Of a stretch of DNA of 64,000 bases, positions 12,901 to 21,400 are shown piece after piece. Location: positions 1 to 64,000 of the forward strand of contig JAIYDP010000093.1 of the NCBI GenBank assembly GCA_027487435.1. Reading direction: 5' to 3'. The stretch is from Verrucomicrobiaceae bacterium (GTDB lineage Bacteria; Verrucomicrobiota; Verrucomicrobiia; Verrucomicrobiales; Akkermansiaceae). Made by a program: the position numbers and the translations under genes. The notes beneath the pieces were generated by a model. That model ran no database searches. It had not been told where the DNA came from and saw only the letters and a program-made list of their open reading frames with translations. How positions within the stretch are numbered: the first letter of the stretch is position 1; every line of letters begins with the position of its first letter.

Positions 12901-15900
12901 ACCAGGGACGCTCTTGAAGAGAGGTCCGGCGAGGCCGATGCGAGCGATGCCGCTCAAACCAGCCGACGCATCGACTTCGAGAATCCACGTGGCACCGCGG
13001 GTGAGCGCAAGACGGAGGGCTAGGAGGTCCTGTGCGTCCGCCAAAACCTCTGCGCCAATAAAGCCGATGCGGCCCATTAGTTGACATGCAGAGGGGAGTG
13101 ACGCAACGGCGGATGCGCTGAAGATGGGCTGGGCATCGAAGCGAAGGGATATGCCGTGCGATTTGTTGAAGACCAACGCGAATTGGAGCGCCCATGTAAT
13201 TTCAAATTTGGCCTCGCATGCGACATCAAGCTCTGCAAGACCGTGCGCGCCAAGGGCGAAGGAGATATTGAGGAGGGGGGTGGAATACTTTCGGCCGAAT
13301 GAGAGCGGCCACGTGAGCTCGGGGGAGGTTGCGCGTGGGGACGGGGGGCAAGGGCTAAGGCCGAGAGGGGAGAGGCCACGACATAGCGCCGCCGTGAAGG
13401 CGTCAATTGCGATTTGCTCGATGTCGGTTGGAGATATCCTTCCATCGAGTGCAACGTGCGCAATGAGGGCGTTTATGTCCGTGATGATGACTTTCGTGAC
13501 AGAAGGGCCAAATAAAGCAGTCAAATCCGCAGTTAGCATCGTTTCAACCTTGCGCTGGACAAAAGGAAGCGAAAGGCGCCACAGTGCACTGCCGCGGCCA
13601 AAAAGCGCGTTGAGGATGCCTCCGAGGCCGCGCGCCCATTGGGAGAGGAGGGCGGAGGGGTTGCGGAGGAACTCAAAGAATGAAGCTTTCTCAAGCGCCG
13701 AGGCGACTAGCTCGGCGAAGTCGCACGATGCGGAGACATGTGCGGAGGGTGAGGCGAGATCGGGCAGGGAGACGCTGAGGGAACATGGGGGGGGGGCGGG
13801 GAGTACGGCGGCGGCAACAAAAGAAGCCTCGCCTGAAACGGTGATGGATGGGCCTCTATCCGTTATGTAAGCTCTTGCATTGGCGTTGATGTTGACCGCG
13901 ACGTTAGCGAATCGAAGCGAAAGCGGTCCAATGGACGCGATGAAGTCATCAGACAGCGAGGCGGAAAGAAGGCCTGACACATACGTGTCATCTGGCGCGA
14001 CGTAGAAGCGAAGGGATGGCTTGAATACGACGACAAGACGGAGGGCGAACTTGACTTCGGCGTGGAGGAGGAGGTCCTCTGCGGAGGAGACAGCGATGGG
14101 GAGGGTGCTGTCTTTGAACCAATCGGCAATGTCGAGCGAAACGGCAGCATGGATGGCTTTGGAGAGGGGGACTATGGCCAAATCGACAACGAGGGCAGAC
14201 GCATTGACGACAACGCGATGGCAGACAGGTTGCCCAAAGCGCGAGGCGAGGACATTGCAAAACATGTCAATCAGAAGCGAAGGCAGGGGCGTACAAACGC
14301 TCTGCGACGAGTCGCGAATGGGACTTGCAATCAGCCCGTCCATGACTTCCCCCCCCCTCAACGACGTGAAGGGGAGCGGAAACGGATCACTTGCCAAAAG
14401 CGCCGTCATCGAATCGGCTGCTGCGCGCAGCCACGAGCAAGGTGCTGATGCGGGTACAGAGAGAAGGCCGTTGAAGGCGTCAACCGCCGCCACGTCACCG
14501 TCCGCACGAAGGCTTGCGGAAGAGGTGAAATTGGCGACGCGAACGAGATCCGCTTGGGATGTGACGTCAAGGGCAAAGGCAGTGGAAAAACGGACGGCAG
14601 GAGCAGCCACTGCATCGAAGCTAAGTGATTGAAACGCTGGTTGACCAGAGAAGGAGGAGTTGACGACGAGGTGGATGGTTGTCGCATTTAGAGCTTGGGT
14701 GGAGGAGGCGGAGCCTACAAATGTCGCAACGGGCTGCAGCACCAGGCGCGACGTTGCGACGATGGAAAGAGTCGCTTCGGCTGACATGTTGTCGAACCGA
14801 ACTGACGCTGCCCCGACCGATCCATCCCCGCCACATGAGCCAAACGACGTCAATGATAGAGCCACATCAAAACGAGGGCGGCGCACAAGGATTCGCGTTG
14901 CCGTTGGCGAATTTGCGGAGGGGCTAAATGAGGGAATAGTCGATGCAACGACAGCTAGGGCCGTCGGAATGAAAGCAACATCAGCCAAAATGCGCCGGAA
15001 AAATCTGATCTCCAACTGCGCGATAGGGGAGATGTCCGAGCAGGGGGAGAGGGCAGCGGCGACCATCGCATCGAGGGGGTGGGGGAGTTGCAATGGGAGC
15101 TCTGCGATGAGTGCGTCGGCCAGGAGGTGCCCAGGGGTCAACGAAATGGTTGATGTGAGAGTGACTGATGTGAAAGAGGTGTTCTTCAGCCGTGTTTCGA
15201 AAGCGAATGTGAGGGTGAGGGTGTTGTTTGGGGCTCCTTCGACGAGAGTTGAGTTTGCCGACGAGTCCCCGTCAAAATCACTTGAGATGACCAGCGTCTC
15301 GACGGTGGAGGGCGCGCCAAACACGGCGCCGATGCCGCCAGAGGCAACAGACCCAACGTCTGTCATAAATTCGCAATGGATGGCCCCGAGTGACGCGGAA
15401 CCATCCGATGTGGCGAGGGAGGACGCGGCACCGACCACCAAGCCTGTGCTTGTGGTTGAAAATGCAAAGTCAATCGAAGCGAAGCGAAGGGTAGATGGGT
15501 AAAAATCACTCAGTTCGGGAGGGACTAAATCTTGGACGTCACTAGCGGCGACAAGGTCGTAGCGAATGGACCCGATCGAAGGAGGGGCTGTAGGGAAAAG
15601 AATTGTTAGCGCTGCAGCGGCATCGGCCCAGCACCCGAAAATAGGCGATTGCTTGGCTTCAATTGACGCAGTAAGAGACAAATCAGCGGGAGGTGCTACA
15701 GAGGAGAACTTCAACACGGCGCCGACAAAGGTTGGAGCGAGGGCAAAAGTTGCGCAGAGCGACGACTCGTTGCGCGTTGTGACCGACGCAGAGACGAGTG
15801 ACGCAGCACCGCACTGCCGCAGCGCGGCGTTGATGGCGTCGACGGCATCATCGACGGTTGCAGGTGCTGTCACTGCGGTAGGGCATGTGCGAGTGGCTCC

Positions 15901-18258
15901 AGCGTTGATGGATAAATTGAAGTAGGGGGGTAGAGTGCGGCCAGGGCAGAAATCCGCGACGAGAAGCTGCGCGACGTCTGCATACGTGTTCAGGTATGGC
16001 GCAATAGCGGAGGGGAGGGGCCCAAATGAGGTTAGTTCCGGGATGGAGGGGATTGACGCAGCCATGGGGACGATGGGGACGTTGAGGGTGGAGGCAAGGA
16101 GAGAGGGGAAGGCGGAGACAAGGCCGTTACTGAGGGTGTCGGTGATGAGGGAGGGGGAGGCTCTGGCATTGAAGGCGTGAGAAGATGAAGAGGAAACGAA
16201 GGGTCGGCGAAATTGGGGGGAGGGGGTGGCCAGAACAACCTCTACGAGAGGTTCCAGCGCCGTGGAATTGAACCAAGACGAGATTGTGTAGGTGACGTCC
16301 GCTCCGGAGTCAAACCTGACGGGAAGGTCCAAATTAAATGACAACACATTGGGGAGGTCGATTCGAATAGCGCCAGTGACATTTTTCGCAACCCCGACCT
16401 CCAAATTGTCGACGACGGGGACGGCCCATCCGTCGACGAAGCAATCGCCAACAACTTTGAAAGAGGAGAAAAGCTCACCTCTCTGAGTGCAGGAGAGCTC
16501 CGAGCGAAACGAGAGGGGGGGTTGGATTCTGTTGGTGGCGATATAGCTTTCCCAGGGTGACAACTCGGGAACAATACGTAGGGTTTGGAGGCTATCGACG
16601 ACGAGGGTGAGCAAGAAGGAGGTGGGATTGCTGAGGCTGAAGCGAAGGAAGGGAATCGATGATGGAGTCGCATATTGTTGAAGAGTTTTGTCCAAAATAG
16701 CAAACACATCAGCAACCGGTGATGACGAACTCAGACCTCGCGCAGACAAGGCCAGCACCTCAGCAACGTCGCCAAAGGTACCCCTGGCTAACAAATCAAA
16801 TCGATTCGTTAGCGCGGATGCGCGCGTTGCAGCCCATTCGGGTACCTGCCCGGCGGTAAATGTCAGCGCGACGACGAGGGAGGTTGCGTCGACGACTCCC
16901 AGTGAGAGAATCCCATCATCAAAAATAGCAGATGAGGACCCTACGATAGCAGCGACGGGGGGAGGTAGAGTCAACACGAGAGAAGTTTGATTTGCGCGCC
17001 AGTCGATGACAAAGCTACACGCGCTAAAAAGCTGGTCTTGCCGGAAAGACGCGTTGAAACTAATGCGAGCGGCTGCATCCTGTGTTACAAGATCCGCTGT
17101 CAAATTCAATACTCTGACGCGAAAAGAGGCAACCCTAAACCCCATCACGCGGAATTTGGTGCCCTCGTCAGAGACAAGGGGAGGGATCTCAATGGACAGC
17201 AGGGAGGGGAAACGAGCCTTCAACTCACCCCCGGCTTGCTCCAGAGCTGCTTGCGCAATGGCAACAAGCGAGCCACCCTCGAGAGGGCCCTCAAAGTCGA
17301 CCTCCGCCTGGCAATCGACTGAGAAGAGGGCGGATCCGCTTGCATACATGTCGCAGCCGCCATCTCGAAGAGTGCGTTGCAAATAGTCAACTAAGTTGGA
17401 ATCTGGTGAGACCGCCATGTAAGATGAGATTGACACGACAGCCGCGGATAGATTAGCTGGGAGGAACGTAAGTCGCGCATCAAGTGCGGGCACGCCAGAT
17501 GAAGCCCCCGCAAAAATAGAAGAGAACAACGAAGCCATGCGTTGCGCGTCCGACAGAAAAATGGGCGCAGAGAGAGCGAAGGCGGCAGCAGCCCGGCCGG
17601 AGAAAGCGTCGGCGATGTTGACGACGTGAAGGCGATCCGCCGTCATCGCCGTTCCGTTTACAGTTGCGGTGAGGGAGAGTGGTACACCGCGAGCGGCAAA
17701 GAAGGCGAGAGACTCTCCACCTTGAGCTAGGGTGAGAGGAAAAGAAGTGTTTGACTCAGCGGAGGCGGATAGCGCTATTGTAAATTGTGAAGGAGACTGC
17801 CCACAAGAAAACGTTGCCGAAGTCTTCGAATCGAAAGAAGACGGAGTAAAAGCAAGAGGAGATTGAGATACTGACAACGATGCTGATGAGACCATGTTCA
17901 ACAAAGCCGGTACACAGATGTCAGACGTCAATAGCGTAGCAAAATTCGTCATGACTACTTTGATTGAGAGCGGGCACTGCAGGCCACTGCAATTAAAGGA
18001 CAATGTGTTTAAAGAGTTGGTTTCGCTTGAAACCAACAGAGAGGGGTCAAGAAAAGCGCCTCGCAAAGACGCTTGAGACATTGAGGGAATGACTTGGAGA
18101 GGACCAAGCCTGAAGTTTACATCTCCGAATGTTCTTCCAATCACGTCGCTAGCATCTTGAACACGATATGCATTGCCCGACGAGTTAGCTTTTGTCAATG
18201 TGGCTGCCAGCATAAGGATGACTACCAGATAAAACTTCATCGACTTCATCAACTTCAT
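6913..18258 (-). CDS. Giant orphan surface protein, 3781 aa, signal peptide and C-terminal membrane bundle
   Basis: One uninterrupted 11.3-kb frame in a genome full of introns. I do not recognise the family. Seen: a cleavable signal peptide (MKLMKSMKFYLVV..., residues ~1-24), then some 3400 residues rich in S/A/V/L/F with many N-x-S/T sites. Short blocks resembling 'PPLV..FRV.GF..' and 'F..SL..PVL' recur, which suggests diverged beta-rich repeats. At ~2110 is an EF-hand or dockerin-like DVHGDGLVSFADL. Near ~2430 a GGSGDDLFLVP / FGGAGIDSL pair recalls RTX-type beta-roll turns. Beyond ~2450 there is more beta-rich sequence with proline runs, and from ~3473 to ~3765 six to eight hydrophobic helices end in a short charged tail. 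Inference: a membrane-anchored extracellular coat or adhesion protein. The coding frame is certain from its length; the function is unknown. Confidence 0.9.
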   Translation of the reverse strand: MKLMKSMKFYLVVILMLAATLTKANSSGNAYRVQDASDVIGRTFGDVNFRLGPLQVIPSMSQASLRGAFLDPSLLVSSETNSLNTLSFNCSGLQCPLSIKVVMTNFATLLTSDICVPALLNMVSSASLSVSQSPLAFTPSSFDSKTSATFSCGQSPSQFTIALSASAESNTSFPLTLAQGGESLAFFAARGVPLSLTATVNGTAMTADRLHVVNIADAFSGRAAAAFALSAPIFLSDAQRMASLFSSIFAGASSGVPALDARLTFLPANLSAAVVSISSYMAVSPDSNLVDYLQRTLRDGGCDMYASGSALFSVDCQAEVDFEGPLEGGSLVAIAQAALEQAGGELKARFPSLLSIEIPPLVSDEGTKFRVMGFRVASFRVRVLNLTADLVTQDAAARISFNASFRQDQLFSACSFVIDWRANQTSLVLTLPPPVAAIVGSSSAIFDDGILSLGVVDATSLVVALTFTAGQVPEWAATRASALTNRFDLLARGTFGDVAEVLALSARGLSSSSPVADVFAILDKTLQQYATPSSIPFLRFSLSNPTSFLLTLVVDSLQTLRIVPELSPWESYIATNRIQPPLSFRSELSCTQRGELFSSFKVVGDCFVDGWAVPVVDNLEVGVAKNVTGAIRIDLPNVLSFNLDLPVRFDSGADVTYTISSWFNSTALEPLVEVVLATPSPQFRRPFVSSSSSHAFNARASPSLITDTLSNGLVSAFPSLLASTLNVPIVPMAASIPSIPELTSFGPLPSAIAPYLNTYADVAQLLVADFCPGRTLPPYFNLSINAGATRTCPTAVTAPATVDDAVDAINAALRQCGAASLVSASVTTRNESSLCATFALAPTFVGAVLKFSSVAPPADLSLTASIEAKQSPIFGCWADAAAALTILFPTAPPSIGSIRYDLVAASDVQDLVPPELSDFYPSTLRFASIDFAFSTTSTGLVVGAASSLATSDGSASLGAIHCEFMTDVGSVASGGIGAVFGAPSTVETLVISSDFDGDSSANSTLVEGAPNNTLTLTFAFETRLKNTSFTSVTLTSTISLTPGHLLADALIAELPLQLPHPLDAMVAAALSPCSDISPIAQLEIRFFRRILADVAFIPTALAVVASTIPSFSPSANSPTATRILVRRPRFDVALSLTSFGSCGGDGSVGAASVRFDNMSAEATLSIVATSRLVLQPVATFVGSASSTQALNATTIHLVVNSSFSGQPAFQSLSFDAVAAPAVRFSTAFALDVTSQADLVRVANFTSSASLRADGDVAAVDAFNGLLSVPASAPCSWLRAAADSMTALLASDPFPLPFTSLRGGEVMDGLIASPIRDSSQSVCTPLPSLLIDMFCNVLASRFGQPVCHRVVVNASALVVDLAIVPLSKAIHAAVSLDIADWFKDSTLPIAVSSAEDLLLHAEVKFALRLVVVFKPSLRFYVAPDDTYVSGLLSASLSDDFIASIGPLSLRFANVAVNINANARAYITDRGPSITVSGEASFVAAAVLPAPPPCSLSVSLPDLASPSAHVSASCDFAELVASALEKASFFEFLRNPSALLSQWARGLGGILNALFGRGSALWRLSLPFVQRKVETMLTADLTALFGPSVTKVIITDINALIAHVALDGRISPTDIEQIAIDAFTAALCRGLSPLGLSPCPPSPRATSPELTWPLSFGRKYSTPLLNISFALGAHGLAELDVACEAKFEITWALQFALVFNKSHGISLRFDAQPIFSASAVASLPSACQLMGRIGFIGAEVLADAQDLLALRLALTRGATWILEVDASAGLSGIARIGLAGPLFKSVPGDTFVALPHWRASIAFAWAWQVGHALPAPSLQITDGTLCVGSLLARMAASVARELSKVTAPLDPIIGPNSFLRRPIGGTKILFGRDLCVLEIAQRFCGSDCNFRIADFLLFLGRLVDDAELFERVAQLDAEGCGVMRAIDDFIANFEDPFVTPRITRPALDPPLIFAPPYDDEAKAKVSAYFSSVLVGRFGVRFDFLADIPGTIVALIVGRNAPLVGVVFPDLVVTAMMQWDIPVWSPPPIAVTVGLGAQIQMRVGEVALTTQGLCAAIKAKSLKPLLTALAIRTVDAHGAALWPLQAALRLSGGVEVSLFIVRGGADVFIELDGFARIVDVHGDGLVSFADLWWIARHNPFDAMETRLALSAGFELYLKGCYWFFGTHCFTLAHKSWTFPLWSHTSGATIGRLISDGRVNLAMLAFASPDNPILSIGADVSDTAAAYVSLFPTGDFIQAAPVLARVTTPVSGQIGFDGTATAPFIYDLWRVSQAIAVPPTQYVDVRFWQADYRDANVFAVSRSHVTTDIAPGAALSQCAALRLMDGLPLSQVDVSGTPCALDIASHPSSNVTLRGALSDFAGPISLSGAIGTLSLNFPANFSVSSTQIDAAADAVLSLETGAAVNLRIAVAGPSGRQVFVRSNGAGRSLAVVGGSGDDLFLVPSFQDLDGITSFFGGAGIDSLHVTLPPGARSVATPSAITSSIGSTACALTFTAVERRRVDIVGVGGGLSALVLVQPEDGALMDVWSIGAGAGSVIETVVTGCDGEADVRVTLKNDGDHVVRLGSNGVISNFRCAVRVVGGDAPAQTDTVVIEAWAEGRALVWDFSGGRIVASVDGGGGSDWFTLFLDGIERLEVKFGEGGSAVEFRSGAVSTETLLSFPAMALNAVRIVSNSRAIFVNGSFDLSIGPEPPSHQQTSPPRPFAQTAAPIIVAPSKPSTVRIDGAVGSLAPAQRYVVSAWGVADADSPLPSPPSSWMRSLMAASGLPQDVVPAQVNYVGPVQLVFATGAANDNLTCDGCAAAISAALADGADVLMWRPALQAPPARVDVGVGPDVVTFLTPSPSLDLDLGADEVEDVVLVLYDPTSGVVPSVHGDVVAPVGPQPSDALALRNLRVQDRLFIRRQPVAKPIRAAAAAPAPTVINITTPGSIVQYDADTAIRFVVVAMAEESSIVLEGRLDPPPPDWSVEIALQTYDRASYVAAYAAVDAGVQMRVNISAGAARVSAYLHNAPPPSPLPGVALIGALRIACESIQMFEMEAIGDVDVTVDGTPCDSAAVLKLTKASTASFSSLRSAIVLRGGIIDISSVAFEGGGGIFAIGEETAITFRLTNTLFVSGGCFNSSLSARINSPPPWIALQWSALGGGALPAITCGANVDGVRVVTTTAPEVVIGAPISSGALVSSAENSLINVTAPSAITAATFSNDGMQTNHLNVTVAAGSILTYAAPFASGVVLAINCNKEMPQPPFLLFKNPASSDSVEWSAAGCAGRVEAAPAAGAPLPSIRSEGASAVQALLCVGLDGLNVGRQIQVLERSLSITAPFEFGARFAGPLAAGVDVRAGAVNVTIDRSVAPSASCPHLKIRNSAQVILSAPVASSLLVPNASASFDASHTALTFLDDFSDFCLSPPVQCSPAAWVDSSVRGPAACRTAAEVDVCRAAAVVRVVSRHAVRCAVDGGGDVWNLAFSPVSTDWPSAPVPQWSGIFAWVWWVVEVVVAVGGWVRFRAILSPSWFSFLASAAASKVSMGGWPLIARGVVQGAQAAAFQLLTFCAETPLFVISIAFGALCALSLFIWTLRGTIRNDAHLAPAVALFLLLPVVVSQSKSFESAPAILALVLGLLVLPLVAKSPLSVKPSGRLEADVPARNHAVSLLVALVCSGVVSAVSRTDVVISTTAMLAILLIAVVANTIAFEFTRFPIARAGFRSNKGERVGVASRYAILTCTLRCVCSLCGCAFLFAVHFVPNVEAISTLWFLWIPPPTIECVVFLLRQRNARGTQLDPLIEAKSDS

Positions 18259-18436
18259 TGTGCTCTAAATTCAATTTTTTATTGTTGGTTTGATACGAGA
18301 CTGGAGCAGCAAGCAAAATGTCCTTAAAGTATTCGCTCCAAGCCGAGTGCCTCTCAGCGCCTGGAGATCGCCAAGGGGAGAGGAGGGAGCGGTCGATTGC
18401 AATCGAATCAAGATTTACTTGTGACATACGGATACA
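18259..18436. other. Spacer between the two giant genes
   Basis: This 178-bp gap must hold the 3' end of the PA14/filamin gene and the promoter and 5' UTR of the orphan giant, both read on the minus strand. It is A/T-richer than the flanking coding sequence. I see no clear TATA box, no polyadenylation consensus I would defend, and no RNA gene. Confidence 0.4.
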
Positions 18437-21400
18437 TTACGAGGAAGTTGCAACGGATCCTGCAGGGGAGCCATTGACATCAAACCGAAGAGAACTGACA
18501 GTAATGATGTCTGTGGTAGTGCCATCGATCTTGAAGGCGTATTTGAAAGCAGTCGAAGTCGACTTCTTGTAGCTGAACTCCAAGATGACGTCATAGTATC
18601 TGCCAGATACAATGGTTTGAGCAGATGATGTTGACGTGGCAGTGGCAGTTGCCCACAAGTCCACCACAAGCTTGTTGTCAAACCAGACTCGAGCTCCGGA
18701 GTCACCACCAGCGCCAGTGGCAGTTTTGTCTGCATAAAATGTCCTCGTCGCAGCGCTGGGGAAGGACACGTAACCCTGCCACCTGACTGAGAAACCATCA
18801 GCTGTCGGATCAGCAGCGAAATTGACGTTCAATGCAGAGGGGCCACATCCGCCAGCAGTTGTACATGACGCTGGGACCGACCCAGCAGAGAAATCGACAT
18901 TGGTGCCTGAGGGCCAAAACAGAGTCTGCATGGGGGTTGCGAATCGATTGGTGCCAGACCATTTGTAGTAAGTCGCCTGGAGACCCAGCCCGGCGACCAT
19001 TCCAACGTGCAAAAACAGAGGATACGTGAGCATTGTGTTGTCAATCGTGTAGGAAACAGCATATGTGCCCAAATTGGTAGCTGTCAAAGTTCCATGCACA
19101 TTCTTGATGGCCGCAACACCATTCCGTTCCGGCTGCGGACCACTTCCCGTCGGTACTGAGATCACTTTGACGACGTAACTACTCAGGTCGCCTGGAAAAT
19201 CAGAAAATTAAAGGAAAAGAAAAGTACCGTTGCCGGAAGTCATTGCATTTGAATATTGATCGCGGCTTTGGATGGTGAACACAGAGGGCTGATTTGCAAC
19301 GGCCGAATAAACACCAGCACCGCTGATGGTTGACTTGGAGCCACATGTTAGCCCTTGAGGGAAAATGGTGACGGTGAAAGGACTCCCCCTGATATTGTCA
19401 CTGCCAAGACGCACAAATAATTCGTAACTCTTCGCCACTGTCATGAGATACTGCATTGAATACAAATTTGGCGCAGTTACCGCGGATTGCGTCCCACTAA
19501 CTGTCGGAGAACCACCACTGCCGTACAGAGACACTCCGAACACAGAAGTTGTAGCATCACGATCGTTTTGATACATGTCCTTGGAAGTGATCGTAAACGT
19601 CGCAGTTGAACCAGCCGTAAAGCTGCTGACGGCGCCACCAGTTGCAAATGACGTTGACGCACAAGTGGGTGCCGGAACAACAGTGAGCTGAGTGATTGTG
19701 CTTGTTCCGGACAGGGGGTCATAGTAAAACAGACGGGACGAAGGAATGACCGCTTTTGCTGTCTTGTCTTGAGAATAATCCCCAGCCAGGTTCTGCCATT
19801 GAAGTTGGAATCCATTCGCTGTGTTAGCAGCATCTACCGAATATTCGACCTCAAGGTCATACAGACCGTTAGGAACCCCAAATGCAATGGTACCAGACGC
19901 AGTCGTTGCAGTACCTACGCCCGCGACAAGGTCAATGACAACGGTTTTGTCTACAGTAAGACGGAGCCTTGAAGAAGAATGCCGGTTTGCACCGTCAAAC
20001 ATGTTCACGAAAAACGTATATTGTTGTGCTCGACTCGGCCGCACGAGACCAGCCCACTTTGCTGCATATGCACCAGTTCCTGACGGGTATCGAGAATTGG
20101 ATGCAAAGGAGAAGTCAACAGTGGCATCCTGGCGCATTCCAGCTCCAGCTCCAGAAATTGGAAAGGTCTGAACTGATGTAAAATATGTGGATGTCAAACC
20201 CGACCCACGGACCACCGAGGAGAGGATAGAGTAAGGCGTACCTGCTGGTGTGATCTTTGTTCCAGTGTAGGCCACCCGGTAAGTAGAGTCGCCATTGTCA
20301 GTGATGGATGTCCTCACAATGGGCATACCCGCAGTTGTATGGACTGCGCGGACATAGAATAAGTCGCCTCCAGTGCCCCTAGCGTTGGAATTCAAATCTC
20401 GTGCTTGGACTGTAAAGAAACCTTGCACCCCTGCAGTTGCAAGAGTTGGACCTGTAATGGACGACGTGGAACCAATGGCAACGTTGGGGTTCACTTGCAC
20501 TCTGAACGGAACAGATGTCACTAGACCTGCAGGGTATGTATTAGAGAGGAAAGCTGCATTGTTGCCAGTGAGAGCAAGAGAAACAGAGGCGGCAGCAGCA
20601 TTGGAGGAGAGGAACTCGATTCTGATTTCATACAAAGTGTTGGCAGTCAATCCCATTGTGGTACCGCCAGTAACGGTGGTACTGGCAGTGGTCCATCCAT
20701 CAATCACAAGGAATCCATCAACCCAAAGACGAACGCGCTGGTCTGCAGTTGCAACAGTTGACGCAAACGTGTATCCACTAGTAGAGCCAGCTTTGAAAAA
20801 CCCGGACCATCTTGCAGTGAACGCCAACGACGAGAGAGATGTGAGTGGCGTGCTTGTGGAGGCGAGCGAGTACAGGGTATCTGTCGTTGTTCTGCGAGGA
20901 AGCCCAAAAGAAGCGCTGTCGTAATACGTAGCCACTAGGCCAAGACTGCTGCTTGATGGAGCCAAGTAGGCAAACAAGTTATGAGAGCCCGACAGAGTCG
21001 GTGTGTAGGCAATATTGATCGTATCCACGGTCGCCCCTGCAGAGGGCGGTCCGTTAATCGGTCGTGCGGCTGCCGAGGCATCAGTTGCAGCCGTATCGGA
21101 CGCCAGGCGCACAACGTAATTGGCAGTCAGTGCACCTGATCCTGCAACAGTCCTTGCATTGAAATACATATCCTTCTCGAAAATAGTGAATGTGCTCGAA
21201 ATGCCCGAGGTAGCAATGGAGAGCCCCTTTCCAGCAAGAGCCGACGTGGTTGCGCAAGCAATGTTCGGGACAATATTTAACGAGAAAGGTGAGCTACTGA
21301 TGCCGACAGTGACCTGGAACAACCGCGATGAGGGAACCACCTGCTTGGATTGCGTCACGCTCTGCCAGGACATGCTCACGGATGCAGCGTCATTGAAGTC

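Noticed and set aside
12115-13023. Long plus-strand frames (up to ~300 codons) antisense to the orphan giant
   Set aside because: They mirror the GC-rich codons of the minus-strand gene, have repetitive R/A/G composition, and lack domain features.
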